Both the position numbers and the translations under genes were made by a program. A DNA stretch of 64,000 nucleotides, taken from positions 3,224,001 through 3,288,000 of the forward strand of contig OZ245021.1 of NCBI GenBank assembly GCA_965223775.1, read 5' to 3'. A model generated the notes under the pieces. That model saw nothing but the letters and a program-made list of their open reading frames with translations, was not told the origin of the DNA and searched no databases. This DNA comes from JAJDXW01 sp965223775. GTDB taxonomy: Bacteria; Pseudomonadota; Gammaproteobacteria; HK1. Shown in pieces: positions 27,077 to 35,729 of this stretch; the stretch's first letter is position 1, and every line of letters starts with the position of its first letter.

Positions 27077-27721
27077 ATGAGAAGAGAAGCATCCGACCCG
27101 CCGCCGCCGCCGCCCGCCCGCGACGCCGGCGCTCCCGCTCCACGCCCCCGGCGTACCGAGCTCGCCCTGTTCCTCCGGCGGTGGCTCGCGAATCCCCTGC
27201 GCATGGGGGCAATCGCGCCGAGCGCGCCCGCTCTGGCCCGTGCCATGGCCCGAGCCGCGCAGATCGGCAACGGGGGCGGAGATCTGATGGTCGAGCTCGG
27301 GCCGGGAACCGGGTCGGTGACCCGGGCCCTGCTCGCGGCCGGCGTTTCCGAGGAACGTCTCGTCCTGGTGGAACGGGACCGGCACCTGCACGCATGGCTC
27401 GAAGGGCATTTCCCGGCGGCGACCGTGCTGCACTCCGATGCCCGGCGGCTGGACGAGATCCTCCCCGACGGACAGGCGGGCCGCGTATCGACGGTCGTCT
27501 CGTCGCTCCCGCTCAACAGCCTGCCGCGAAACGAGCGCGACGAGATCGTGCGGGCCGCGTTCCGGGTGCTGTCGAACGAAGGCTGTCTCGTGCAGTACTC
27601 CTACGGCGTGCCCTCTCCCCTGCCGTGCGTAGCGCTCGGGCTGACGGGGCGGCGAGTCGCATTCGCCGCCGCCAATCTCCCGCCCGCCACGGTGTGGCGC
27701 TACTCGCGCGCCCTCGCCTGA
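27077..27721 (+). CDS. Class I SAM-dependent methyltransferase (phospholipid N-methyltransferase/KsgA-like)
   Basis: The 214-residue protein has a Pro-rich N-terminus, then FLRRWLANPLRMGAIAPSAP and the SAM motif VELGPGTGSVTRALLAAGV at about residue 75, followed by VERDRHLHAWLEGHFP and SSLPLNSLPRNERDEIV. This pattern fits the family annotated as phospholipid N-methyltransferase or rRNA adenine dimethylase-like. ATG 27077 is taken as the start; the frame is open further upstream across the selenoprotein promoter region. The substrate is not determined. MITE copy 3 starts 26 bases after the stop. Confidence 0.85.
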   Translation: MRREASDPPPPPPARDAGAPAPRPRRTELALFLRRWLANPLRMGAIAPSAPALARAMARAAQIGNGGGDLMVELGPGTGSVTRALLAAGVSEERLVLVERDRHLHAWLEGHFPAATVLHSDARRLDEILPDGQAGRVSTVVSSLPLNSLPRNERDEIVRAAFRVLSNEGCLVQYSYGVPSPLPCVALGLTGRRVAFAAANLPPATVWRYSRALA

Positions 27722-27746
27722 CGGCCTCCCGCTCTCCAACACTCCC

Positions 27747-27932
27747 TCGCCCGCATATTTCACCGATCTCCGTCGCGAGGGCGCCGGCGAAGCTGCGAAG
27801 CGGAACGCCGCGGTAGCGGGCCGCACGGACTGAGAGAGCGCTTACGCGCTGGCGAAGCGGCTTGAAGGAGTACGGCCCGCTACCGCGAGGGGATCGGCGT
27901 CCGCAGCAGGAGATCGGTGAAATATGCGGGCA
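27747..27932. mobile_element. MITE-like palindromic element, copy 3
   Basis: About 186 bases with terminal CCCGCATATTTCACCGATCT and its complement, and inner GCGGTAGCGGGCC / GGCCCGCTACCGCG. The left end reads TCGCCC and the right end GGGCA, so the terminal TAG/CTA triplets have decayed in this copy. Confidence 0.88.
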
Positions 27933-28257
27933 AGCCCGCGCGGCCGGCGGCAAGCGCCTGGCGCCGCTCGAGCTTGCGTTCCGGACGGCTCGTCAGACAA
28001 TCCGGCGGTGTGGGTACGGATCCGAAGCGGCCCGCCGACTCGGCTCGCAGCCGTCGCCTCATCGTGTCCTCCGGGGAAGATCGATACTCGATGCATCGCA
28101 ACTCCGCCCATCGATCCACGGCACGGCATCGCCATCCGGACCGTGTGCCATGATGGACGGTGATAGGATGCCCTCGGCGGCATGGAGGGGCGGCTCGGCG
28201 CCCCCGGGAACCCGGTCCGGAGCCGGGCCCCCTGATCCGACTACCGAAACAGGATCG

Positions 28258-29055
28258 ATGGCAGTGGCGGCGCCCGCACCCGACCGAACCGATGCGGCCC
28301 TCGCGGTCGAAGACGTACACAAGCGCTTCGGCTCCGTCGAGGTGCTGAAGGGCATCTCGCTCGACGCGCACGACCGCGACGTGGTCTCGATCCTCGGATC
28401 GAGCGGCTCCGGCAAGAGCACCCTGCTGCGCTGCATCAACCTCCTGGAGACGCCCGACTCCGGCCGGGTGTACGTCAAGGGCGAGCTCATCCGGATGCGC
28501 AAGAGCGACCGGGGCAGCCTCGTTCCGGAAGATCCGAAGCAGGTGGAGCGGATCCGCGCGAAGCTCGCCATGGTCTTCCAGCAGTTCAACCTCTGGTCGC
28601 ATCTGACGGTCATTCAGAACGTGATCGAGGCGCCGGTGCACGTGCTCAAGGTGCCCCGGGCGGAAGCCCTCGAGCGCGGCGAGGAAGAGCTGCGAAGGGT
28701 GGGAATGCACGATCGCCGGGACTACTACCCGGCCCACCTCTCGGGCGGGCAGCAGCAGCGCGCCGCGATCGCCCGCGCGCTCGCCATGCAGCCCGAGGTG
28801 ATGCTGTTCGACGAGCCCACCTCGGCCCTCGACCCGGAGCTCGTCGGCGAGGTGCTGCGGGTGATGCGCGGCCTGGCCGAGGAGGGCCGCACCATGCTGG
28901 TGGTCACCCATGAGATGGGTTTCGCCCGAGAGGTATCCGATCGGGTCATGTTTCTCCACGAAGGCCGGGTGGAGGAGAACGGGAAGCCGGACGAAGTGTT
29001 CGAGAGTCCCAAGTCGGAGCGGTTCCGGCAGTTTCTCGCCGGGACGTTGAGATGA
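28258..29055 (+). CDS. Polar/basic amino acid ABC transporter, ATP-binding protein (HisP-like)
   Basis: The 265-residue ATPase couples ATP hydrolysis to import through the two permeases downstream. It has Walker A GSSGSGKST (about residue 47), Q-loop QQFNLWSHLTV, signature LSGGQQQR (about 161), Walker B VMLFDEPTSALD and the switch His in VVTHEMGFA. ATG 28258 gives MAVAAPAP before the family start and has AGGA just upstream. It opens a four-gene operon (ATPase, binding protein, two permeases) of the HisPJQM / ArtPIQM type. Confidence 0.95.
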   Translation: MAVAAPAPDRTDAALAVEDVHKRFGSVEVLKGISLDAHDRDVVSILGSSGSGKSTLLRCINLLETPDSGRVYVKGELIRMRKSDRGSLVPEDPKQVERIRAKLAMVFQQFNLWSHLTVIQNVIEAPVHVLKVPRAEALERGEEELRRVGMHDRRDYYPAHLSGGQQQRAAIARALAMQPEVMLFDEPTSALDPELVGEVLRVMRGLAEEGRTMLVVTHEMGFAREVSDRVMFLHEGRVEENGKPDEVFESPKSERFRQFLAGTLR

Positions 29056-29134
29056 GAGCGGCGGCGGCCCGACGGGACGAGGTTCCGCCCGGCCACCGCC
29101 GTCGAACCCTGTCGAAATGAGAGGAGAATCCAAC

Positions 29135-29911
29135 ATGAAACGCATCGTTACCGCATTGGCGGCGGCGGCGCTGGCCGTCGCGGCCGGTATCGCGCCGGCG
29201 GCCGCAGGTGAAGAGCTTCGCATCGGAGTGGAAGGAGCCTATCCGCCGTTCTCCTGGAAAGAGGCGGACGGCTCCCTGAAGGGATTCGACATCGATATCG
29301 CCTTCGCCCTGTGCGAGAAGATGGATCGCGAGTGCACGCTCGTCGAGCAGGATTGGGACGGCATGATCCCCGCTCTCCTCGCGAGGAAGTACGATGCCAT
29401 CGTCGCATCGATGTCGATTACCGAGGAACGCAAGAAGCGCGTCGATTTCAGCACGAAGTACTACAACACGCCGGCCTGGTTCGTGGCCGCCGAGGGCTCC
29501 ACCCTCGACATATCGCCGGCCGGGCTCGCCGAAAAGGCGGTGGGGGTGCAGCGCGGCACGACCCATCAGTGCTTCATGGAAAAGATCTTTCCGGATGCCG
29601 ATTTGAGGCTGTACGCGACCCAGGAGGAGGTCTTCCTCGATCTGGCCGCGAGACGCCTCGATGCCCAGTTCTCGGACTCGCTCCAGGCTGATGAAGGCTT
29701 TCTCAAGACGGATGCGGGCAAGGGCTTCGCCTTCATCGGCGGCCCGCAGTACGACCTGGAATGCCACGGGGAGGGCGCCGGAATCGCGGTGCGCAAGGGG
29801 CAGGACGAGCTCCTCGCGGCATTCAATGCCGCCATCATGGCGCTCCGCGAGGACGGCACCTACGAGGCGATCAACGCCAAGTACTTCGAGATGGATGTCT
29901 ATGGCGACTAG
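29135..29911 (+). CDS. Periplasmic amino acid-binding protein (HisJ/ArgT-like)
   Basis: The 258-residue protein has a signal peptide (MKRIVTALAAAALAVAAGIA then PAAAG) and a family 3 solute-binding domain: ELRIGVEGAYPPFSWKEADG, GFDIDIAFALCEKM, IVASMSITEERKKRVDFSTK and VGVQRGTTHQ. The sequence is closest in type to lysine/arginine/ornithine- or histidine-binding proteins. ATG 29135 has GAGGAGAATCC upstream. A strong hairpin follows the stop and may raise the level of this protein relative to the permeases. Confidence 0.94.
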   Translation: MKRIVTALAAAALAVAAGIAPAAAGEELRIGVEGAYPPFSWKEADGSLKGFDIDIAFALCEKMDRECTLVEQDWDGMIPALLARKYDAIVASMSITEERKKRVDFSTKYYNTPAWFVAAEGSTLDISPAGLAEKAVGVQRGTTHQCFMEKIFPDADLRLYATQEEVFLDLAARRLDAQFSDSLQADEGFLKTDAGKGFAFIGGPQYDLECHGEGAGIAVRKGQDELLAAFNAAIMALREDGTYEAINAKYFEMDVYGD

Positions 29912-29942
29912 AGCCCCCGAATGACGAGTCGCGTCTGAAGCG

Positions 29943-29978
29943 GGGCCGGCGGAACCGCCTCGCGGGCTCCGCCGGCCC
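29943..29978 (+). terminator. Intercistronic hairpin after the binding-protein gene
   Basis: GGGCCGGCGGA and TCCGCCGGCCC form a perfect 11-pair stem with a 14-base loop, between the binding-protein and first permease genes. There is no U-run, so it is more likely an mRNA-stabilising or attenuating structure than a full terminator. Confidence 0.6.
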
Positions 29979-30012
29979 TCATCCTCCACACGAACATCGG
30001 CATCCGGCGACG

Positions 30013-30702
30013 ATGGAAGCAGTAATCGCCTACCTGCCCGCCATCCTGAAGGGCACGTCCATCACCATCGCGGTGGCCCTGTGCTCGGTGGTGCTCGCCG
30101 TAGTGCTGGGGCTTCTCGGCGCCTGGGGGAAGATTTCCTCGTCCCGGGCCGCCAATGCCGTCACCGGCGCCTATACCACCCTCATCCGCGGGGTCCCCGA
30201 TCTCGTGCTGATGCTGCTGCTGTTTTACGGAGGGCAGCAGCTCCTGAACGATTTCGGCGCGGCCACCGACTGGTGGGGATATATCGAGATCAACCACTTC
30301 ACCGCGGGCGTATTCACCATCGGGTTCATCTACGGCGCCTACATGACCGAGACCTTCCGCGGCGCCTACCTCGCGATCCCGCGCGGCCAGATCGAGGCGG
30401 GCATCGCCTGCGGCATGAGCGGCCCCGTCGTAGTCCGCCGCATCGTTTGGCCGCAGCTCGTTCGCTACGCCCTCCCCGGATTCGGCAACAACTGGCTGGT
30501 GCTGCTCAAGACGACGGCCCTGGTATCGGTGCTGGGCCTTCACGAGCTGGTATGGGAATCGTTCACGGCGGGACGCTCGACTCGCCAGCTATTCACCTTC
30601 TTCTTCGTGACCCTGGCCATCTACCTCGTGCTGACCGCGATCTCGGACGTGGGCCTGAAGTGGCTCGACCGCAAGTACAGCGCCGGGGTGCGGAGGGCCT
30701 GA
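30013..30702 (+). CDS. Amino acid ABC transporter permease (HisQ-like)
   Basis: The 229-residue inner-membrane protein has about five membrane segments (SITIAVALCSVVLAVVLGLL, TTLIRGVPDLVLMLLLFYGG) and the EAA-loop region GIACGMSGPVVVRRIVWPQL that contacts the ATPase. ATG 30013 begins MEAVIAYLPAILKGT. The next permease starts at the base after its stop, so the two are translated together. Confidence 0.94.
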   Translation: MEAVIAYLPAILKGTSITIAVALCSVVLAVVLGLLGAWGKISSSRAANAVTGAYTTLIRGVPDLVLMLLLFYGGQQLLNDFGAATDWWGYIEINHFTAGVFTIGFIYGAYMTETFRGAYLAIPRGQIEAGIACGMSGPVVVRRIVWPQLVRYALPGFGNNWLVLLKTTALVSVLGLHELVWESFTAGRSTRQLFTFFFVTLAIYLVLTAISDVGLKWLDRKYSAGVRRA

Positions 30703-31464
30703 GTGGTGGACGAAGCCCGCGGTCCGAGCCTCCTCGACGCGATCCGCGACTTCAGCGAGAACGCCTCGCCGCTCGACTTCGTGCTCATCGCCGAGCACTG
30801 GGAGATGTTCCTGGCCGGAATCGGCTACACCCTGGTGCTGGTCGCGGTCTCCCTCGTCATCGGCGGCGCGCTCTCGCTGCCCCTCGCGGTCGCGAGAGCC
30901 TACCGGACCCGCGTCGCGAACCAGGTGATCTGGGCCTACGTCTACCTCTTCCGCGGCACCCCGCTGCTGGTGCAGCTCTACATCATCTACTACGGTCTCG
31001 GTCAGTTCGAGCTCGTGCGCGAGAGCTTTCTGTGGCCGGTGCTGCGCGAGCCCCTGTGGTGCACGATCATCGCCTTCGTGCTGAACACCGCCGCCTACAC
31101 GACCGAGATCTTCCGCGGGGCCATCGAGGCGGTGCCCTTCGGCGAAGTCGAGGCGGCCAAGGCATACGGCATGTCCACCCGGCTCCGCACGGCCCGGATC
31201 GTGCTCCCGAACGCCCTGCGGCGGGCGTTGCCGGCGTACTCCAACGAGGTCATCTTCATGCTGCACGGCAGCGTGGTCGCGAGCACCGTGACCATCGTCG
31301 ACATCCTCGGGGCAGGCCGGATCCTCAACTCGAAGTACTACCTGGCCTACGAAGGCTTCCTGGCCGCCGCGGTGCTCTACATGCTCGTGGTGTACGTCAT
31401 CACCCGGGGGTTCAGGATCTGGGAGCGGCACTGGCACGCGCATCTTCGCCCGCGCGAGGCCTGA
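30703..31464 (+). CDS. Amino acid ABC transporter permease (HisM-like)
   Basis: The 253-residue permease has membrane segments (GIGYTLVLVAVSLVIGGALS, VYLFRGTPLLVQLYIIYYGL) and the EAA loop AAKAYGMSTRLRTARIVLPN. It begins at GTG 30703 directly after the TGA of the first permease. The paired HisQ/HisM-like permeases indicate a heterodimeric channel. Confidence 0.94.
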   Translation: MVDEARGPSLLDAIRDFSENASPLDFVLIAEHWEMFLAGIGYTLVLVAVSLVIGGALSLPLAVARAYRTRVANQVIWAYVYLFRGTPLLVQLYIIYYGLGQFELVRESFLWPVLREPLWCTIIAFVLNTAAYTTEIFRGAIEAVPFGEVEAAKAYGMSTRLRTARIVLPNALRRALPAYSNEVIFMLHGSVVASTVTIVDILGAGRILNSKYYLAYEGFLAAAVLYMLVVYVITRGFRIWERHWHAHLRPREA

Positions 31465-31594
31465 CCTCCCGATCCGGCCCTGCACGGAGGGAATCGGCGC
31501 CCCCGAGCCGCCCCCGAAAGCAGGCGCGGGTACCGCGTCGACCTCGCCCGAGTGCCGCATGACCGGTTTCCCGGCCGGCGCCGGGCCGCGGCGT

Positions 31595-32341
31595 TCAGGG
31601 CGCCCTCGCCCGCCGCAGCGCCTCCCGAGCGCCCTCCTCGTCGCCCTGCCCGTGACGGGCCGCGGCGATGACCCGCCAGTTCCGGGAATCGAGATCCCGG
31701 TCCGCCGGCCCGAGGCTCATCGAACGAAGAGCGAGGGCCTCGGCCTCGGCGTGCCGGCCCTGCCAGTAGCGGACCGCCGCGAGCCGGTGCCAGAGCCGCG
31801 GGTTGCGGGGCTCGACCTTGAGGGCGCGCTCCAGCGCCGCCGCCGCGCGGCCGTACTGCCGGACCTCCTCCGCCTCGCGGGCGCTCTCGAGGAGGGCGAC
31901 GACAGCGGAGTTCCCTTCCCGTGGCAGCCCTTCCTCCGATCGCGGGGGAGGCGGTGGCTCGGATCGCCCTTCAACCGGCGCAACCCCTGCCGGCCGTGGA
32001 CCGGTAGCGTGCGAAGACGCCGGCTCCCGCTCGGGCGATGACGCGGCCCCGTCGGTCCGGGCCGGAACCAGGTCGATCCGGGACGAAACCCGGTCGACCT
32101 GGGACGGAACCCGGTCGGGCCGGGCCGAAACCGGGTCAGGCCGGGCCGAAACCGGATCGGGCCGGGCCGAAACCGGGTCAGGCCGGGCCGAAACCGGATT
32201 GGGCCGGGCCGCAACCGGGTCGGGCCGGGATGCCGCCGCACCGGGCAGCGATCCGTCACGCACGGGAGGCAGCTCCGAGCGGGGCACGGTCGCGCAGCCC
32301 GCGAAGAACGCGGCGACCCCCCCGATGACGACCCCGCGCAT
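31595..32341 (-). CDS. Lipoprotein with heptapeptide repeats and TPR domain
   Basis: The 248-residue protein starts MRGVVIGGVAAFFAGCATVP, a lipoprotein signal with lipobox FAGC. Next come eight or nine seven-residue repeats of the type ARPDPVS, then a Pro/Arg linker and a C-terminal tetratricopeptide region (YGRAAAALERALKVEPRNPR, LWHRLAAVRYWQGRHAEAEA). The start ATG shares one base with the mrcB stop (TGATG), so it is co-translated with mrcB. It might be an outer-membrane partner of PBP1B, by analogy with LpoB-type activators, but there is no sequence similarity to LpoB that I can see; that role is a guess from position. Confidence 0.75.
   Translation of the reverse strand: MRGVVIGGVAAFFAGCATVPRSELPPVRDGSLPGAAASRPDPVAARPNPVSARPDPVSARPDPVSARPDPVSARPDRVPSQVDRVSSRIDLVPARTDGAASSPEREPASSHATGPRPAGVAPVEGRSEPPPPPRSEEGLPREGNSAVVALLESAREAEEVRQYGRAAAALERALKVEPRNPRLWHRLAAVRYWQGRHAEAEALALRSMSLGPADRDLDSRNWRVIAAARHGQGDEEGAREALRRARAP
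32055..32232. repeat. 21-base tandem repeats inside the lipoprotein gene
   Basis: About 8.5 units of GGGCCGGGCCGAAACCGGRTC type, 21 bases each, encode the ARPDPVS heptapeptides. Because the unit is a multiple of 3, copy-number change alters the spacer length without breaking the frame. Confidence 0.85.
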
Positions 32342-34677
32342 CAGCATGGGCGGTAACGAACGCCGCCGGCGCTCCGGAACGGCAGCCGGACCGCCCCGGG
32401 GCAGCCCGGATCGGTGCGGAACGACTCGCCGTCGAACACGGTCCAATGCCACTGCACTCCATCCGGGACGGCGGGCGGGGTCTGCGGAGCCGGCAGCCGG
32501 GAGACGAGCCCGGCCCAGACTCTGAGCGCCTGGCCGGAGCCGCTCAGCCCCGCGGCCCGGTTGTCGTCGAACCCGACCCACACCACCGCGACGTAGCCCC
32601 CGGCAAAGCCGGCGAACCAACTGTCGCGGCCGCCGTTCGTGGTCCCCGTCTTGCCCGCCGCATGCAGGGCGGGCGGAAGGCTCTCGCGTGCGCTCCGCCC
32701 GGTCCCTTCTCGCAGCACCGCCTCGAGCGCCGCCCGGAGCACGTAGACCGTGGCGGGATCGGCGACCTGCTCGACCGAGAGGCCGTACCGTGCGAGCGGG
32801 CGGCCCTCGGGGCCGGTCACTTCGTGAATTGACCGCAGCGGCGCCCGAAACCCCTCGTTGGCAAGCGCCTGGTAGACCTGGGCGACCTCGAACGGGCTGA
32901 GATCGATGGAGCCCAGCAGCAGCGAAGGCGAAGACGGAACCGGGCCGGCCACCCCGAGCCGCTCCAGGACCCCGGCCACCCGCGGCACTCCGATCGACAG
33001 GCCGAGCCTCGCGGTCGCGGCGTTGCGGGACAGCGCGAGGGCCCGATAGAGGGGCATCGGCCCGAGGTGCTCGCCATCGTAGTTGCGCGGCGTCCACTTG
33101 CGGCCGTCGGGGAGACGCACCTCGACCGGCTCGTCCTCGACGGGGCTCGCGATCGAGTAGCCGCGTTCGAGGGCCGCGAGATAGACGGCGGGCTTGACCA
33201 GCGACCCGATGGGGCGCTTCGCATCGAGCGCCCGGTTGAAGCCGCGGGCTCGCGCCCGCCGGTCCCCGACCACCGCCAGCACGTCGCCGTTGTCCGACCG
33301 GGCGACGAGAACCGCGCCCTGCAGGACACCGTCCGGCAACCCTCTTCGGCGCTCCGCGGCGGCGAGCTCCCGGGCCAGCATGCGCTCGGCGATCGACTGC
33401 ACACCGGGGTCGAGAGCGGTAAAGATTCGAAGCCCTTCGGTGCGAAGGTCGCCATCTCGATAGTCGCGGGAGAGCTGGCGGCGCACGAGATCGATGAATG
33501 CCGGGTGGGCAGACGCGCCGCGGGGAGCCTCGGACCGAATCCCGAGGGGGCGAGCCTTGGCGGCCGCGGCTTGCGCGTGGCCGACGACCCCACGAGTGGC
33601 CATCACGTCGAGAACGAGATCGCGGCGCCGGCGGGCGCGCTCGGGCCGACGCCATGGATTGTAGGCCGAAGCGCCGCGGGCAAGCCCGACGAGAAGCGCG
33701 GCCTCGGAAAGATCCAGCTCGTCGAGCCGCCGGCCGAAATAGAACCAGGACGCAAGCCCGAACCCGTGGATCGCGCGCCGCCCTTCCTGGCCGAGGTACA
33801 CCTCGTTCAGATACACCTCGAGCAGCGCCTCCTTGGAATAGCGCGCGTCGAGCAGCACCGCCATGACCGCCTCGTTGATCTTGCGCAGCAGCGTGCGTTC
33901 GGGCGAAAGAAAGAGGTTCTTCGCGAGCTGCTGGGTGAGCGTGCTGCCCCCCTGCACGACCGCCGCCGCGCGGACATTCGCCCACGCGGCGCGCGCGATG
34001 GCGAGCAGGGAGACCCCGTGATGATCGAAGAACCGGTGGTCCTCGACCGCCACCAGCCCCGCGACGAGCACCGGCGGCGCTTCGTCCAGCCGGACCATCA
34101 CCCGGTCCTCGTGGTGGCGGGGATAGATGCGCCCGACGAGGGGCGGGTCCAGCCGCACGATCGGGACCGAGCCTGCGCTCGCGTCGATGCTGCGCACGAA
34201 GCCGGCGTCGAATCCGACCTCGATCCGGCGCGCCGGCTCCACCGAGTCCCAGAACCGGAACTCGCGGGTCTCGATGACGAACCGGTTGCCGGCGCGGCCA
34301 TAGCTTCCGGACCGGCGCGGGCGGTCCTCGCGGTGGTACCCCGAGCGCCGGAGCTCGCCCTCCAGCGCGTCCGGGTCGAGCCGGGCCCCCGGCCACAGCT
34401 CGACGGGGCGGGCGTATACGCGGGCGGGCAGCGCCCAGCGCTTGCCTTCGAACTGGGCCCGGACACGGATGTCGAGCCAAACCGCATAACCGGCGCCGAA
34501 GACGAGAACGACGAGCGCCGCGCGCCATGCCAGCGACCGAAGAAACCGCCGGCCGCGGCGCCGCGGGGGCTTCGCGGCCTGCGCCTTTCCGCCGGCCGGC
34601 CCGCGCTTCGCCGGCCCCGTTCCCGGGGCGCGGCCGCTACGCCCGGGCCCGGCCGGACGTTTGCCGGACTTTGCCAT
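32341..34677 (-). CDS. mrcB: Penicillin-binding protein 1B (bifunctional peptidoglycan synthase)
   Basis: The 778-residue class A PBP polymerises and cross-links peptidoglycan. An Arg/Lys-rich cytoplasmic start precedes one membrane helix at about 48-70. The GT51 domain carries VEDHRFFDHHG (catalytic Glu212) and QGGSTLTQQLAKNLFLSPER (from 242). The transpeptidase domain has GSLVKP (catalytic Ser492), SRN (550-552) and AGKTGTTNGGRDSWFAGF (Lys676). The segment at 85-190 fits the UB2H region that separates PBP1B from PBP1A. Full length, and co-translated with the lipoprotein gene downstream. Confidence 0.95.
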   Translation of the reverse strand: MAKSGKRPAGPGRSGRAPGTGPAKRGPAGGKAQAAKPPRRRGRRFLRSLAWRAALVVLVFGAGYAVWLDIRVRAQFEGKRWALPARVYARPVELWPGARLDPDALEGELRRSGYHREDRPRRSGSYGRAGNRFVIETREFRFWDSVEPARRIEVGFDAGFVRSIDASAGSVPIVRLDPPLVGRIYPRHHEDRVMVRLDEAPPVLVAGLVAVEDHRFFDHHGVSLLAIARAAWANVRAAAVVQGGSTLTQQLAKNLFLSPERTLLRKINEAVMAVLLDARYSKEALLEVYLNEVYLGQEGRRAIHGFGLASWFYFGRRLDELDLSEAALLVGLARGASAYNPWRRPERARRRRDLVLDVMATRGVVGHAQAAAAKARPLGIRSEAPRGASAHPAFIDLVRRQLSRDYRDGDLRTEGLRIFTALDPGVQSIAERMLARELAAAERRRGLPDGVLQGAVLVARSDNGDVLAVVGDRRARARGFNRALDAKRPIGSLVKPAVYLAALERGYSIASPVEDEPVEVRLPDGRKWTPRNYDGEHLGPMPLYRALALSRNAATARLGLSIGVPRVAGVLERLGVAGPVPSSPSLLLGSIDLSPFEVAQVYQALANEGFRAPLRSIHEVTGPEGRPLARYGLSVEQVADPATVYVLRAALEAVLREGTGRSARESLPPALHAAGKTGTTNGGRDSWFAGFAGGYVAVVWVGFDDNRAAGLSGSGQALRVWAGLVSRLPAPQTPPAVPDGVQWHWTVFDGESFRTDPGCPGAVRLPFRSAGGVRYRPC

Positions 34678-34744
34678 CGCCGGACATTCTCACCGAACCC
34701 GCCGGCGGAGCCGCCCCCACTCGCGGCTCCTGCCTCGCTCATCT

Positions 34745-35095
34745 TCCTGATTATGCACAATCCTCAGCGCGTTCCCGCGGCTTCCCGGGGTCGCGGCACT
34801 CCTGGGAACGCGGCACTCCTGGGAACGCGGCACTCCTGGGAACGCGGCCCTCCTGGGAACGCGGCCCTCCTGGGAACGCGGCCCTCCTGGGAGCGCGGCC
34901 CTCCTGGGAGCGCGGCCCTCCTGAGAGCGTGGGCTTCCAGCCCGCGGACGGCCGAACGCCTGCCGTGGTCCACGCGGGCAAGGATGCCCGCGATCCCAGA
35001 AGGCCCACGGTCCCTCGAAGGCGGCGATCCCAGGAATGCGGTGGTCCCAACCCGAGGGTTGTACGTAATCAGGTCCATCTTTGGCGGTATTGTTC
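34745..35095. repeat. Dispersed GTACGTAATC-type repeat, copy B
   Basis: Between the mrcB start and the next gene: a left piece CTGATTATGCACAATCCTCA, the 17-base tandem array (34795-34930), GGCTTCCAGCCCGCGGACGG, CCACGCGGGCAAGGATGCCC, AATGCGGTGGTCCCAACCC and the end TTGTACGTAATCAGG. The two outer ends are inverted relative to each other. Related pieces lie at 9047, 56262 and 62640. Confidence 0.75.
34795..34930. repeat. 17-base tandem array, 8 copies
   Basis: Eight contiguous units of GGCACTCCTGGGAACGC; the first three carry CACT, the next ones CCCT, and the last three drift to GGGAGCGC or GAGAGCGT. The gradient of substitutions across the array suggests stepwise expansion. No spacers, so not a CRISPR. 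Confidence 0.95.
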
Positions 35096-35099
35096 ACAA

Positions 35100-35729
35100 T
35101 TATCTGATTTCATTATCAGACCGGACCGGTTCCGGATTCCAGTGCACGAGGTCGCACGGCCGGTCGATATCGGGTAGCGGCTCCGACTCGCGCCAGTCCC
35201 ACCCGAGCTCGCCCAGGCGCCGCCGGGTTTCGGCAAGCACTCGTTCCGTCCCCCAGGCCATGCCGGCGAAGAGAGATGCCTCGAACCGGCGAAGTCCGAT
35301 GAGCACGTAGCCGCCGTCGAGGGCCGGGGCGAGAACCGCATCCGCCCCGCCGTCGAGCCACCCCGCGGCCCGGCGGAACTCGTCCGCGCCGAGCCCCGGA
35401 CAATCGCTTCCGGCAAGCAGCGCGCACGACCGCCGGGCCAGCATGTCCCGCAGCGCGGCGCTCATGCGCTCCCCGAGCCCGCGGCCCCGCTGCACCCGAA
35501 GCCCGATGGGGTAGCGGGCGCCGAGCGCGCGGAAGGAGGGGTGGCTGCAATCCGGGGTGCACCAGAGCGAGACGCGGCCGGCGCGCGCATCCACGGCCGC
35601 GGCCACCGCCCGATCGGTCATCCGGCGCTGGAGGTCCGCCGCGCCCTCTTCTCCGAGAGCGGGAATGAGCCGCCGCTTGGCCCGGCCCGGCACCGGAGCG
35701 CGGGCGAACACCGCGATCTCGACCGTCAT
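35100..35729 (-). CDS. rSAM/selenodomain-associated transferase 1 (TIGR04282/DUF2064 type)
   Basis: The 209-residue protein begins TVEIAVFARAPVPGRAKRRL and has a nucleotidyltransferase-like GT-A fold: RGRGLGERMSAALRDMLARR, LLAGSDCPGLGADEFRRA and APALDGGYVLIGLRR. The family is named for its association with ArsS-type radical SAM proteins. ATG 35729 overlaps the stop of the preceding gene (ATGA). It is the last gene of the arsS operon. Confidence 0.9.
   Translation of the reverse strand: MTVEIAVFARAPVPGRAKRRLIPALGEEGAADLQRRMTDRAVAAAVDARAGRVSLWCTPDCSHPSFRALGARYPIGLRVQRGRGLGERMSAALRDMLARRSCALLAGSDCPGLGADEFRRAAGWLDGGADAVLAPALDGGYVLIGLRRFEASLFAGMAWGTERVLAETRRRLGELGWDWRESEPLPDIDRPCDLVHWNPEPVRSDNEIR

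Noticed and set aside
34795..34930. Possible CRISPR array.
   Set aside because: The 17-base units are directly contiguous without spacers and no cas genes are nearby.
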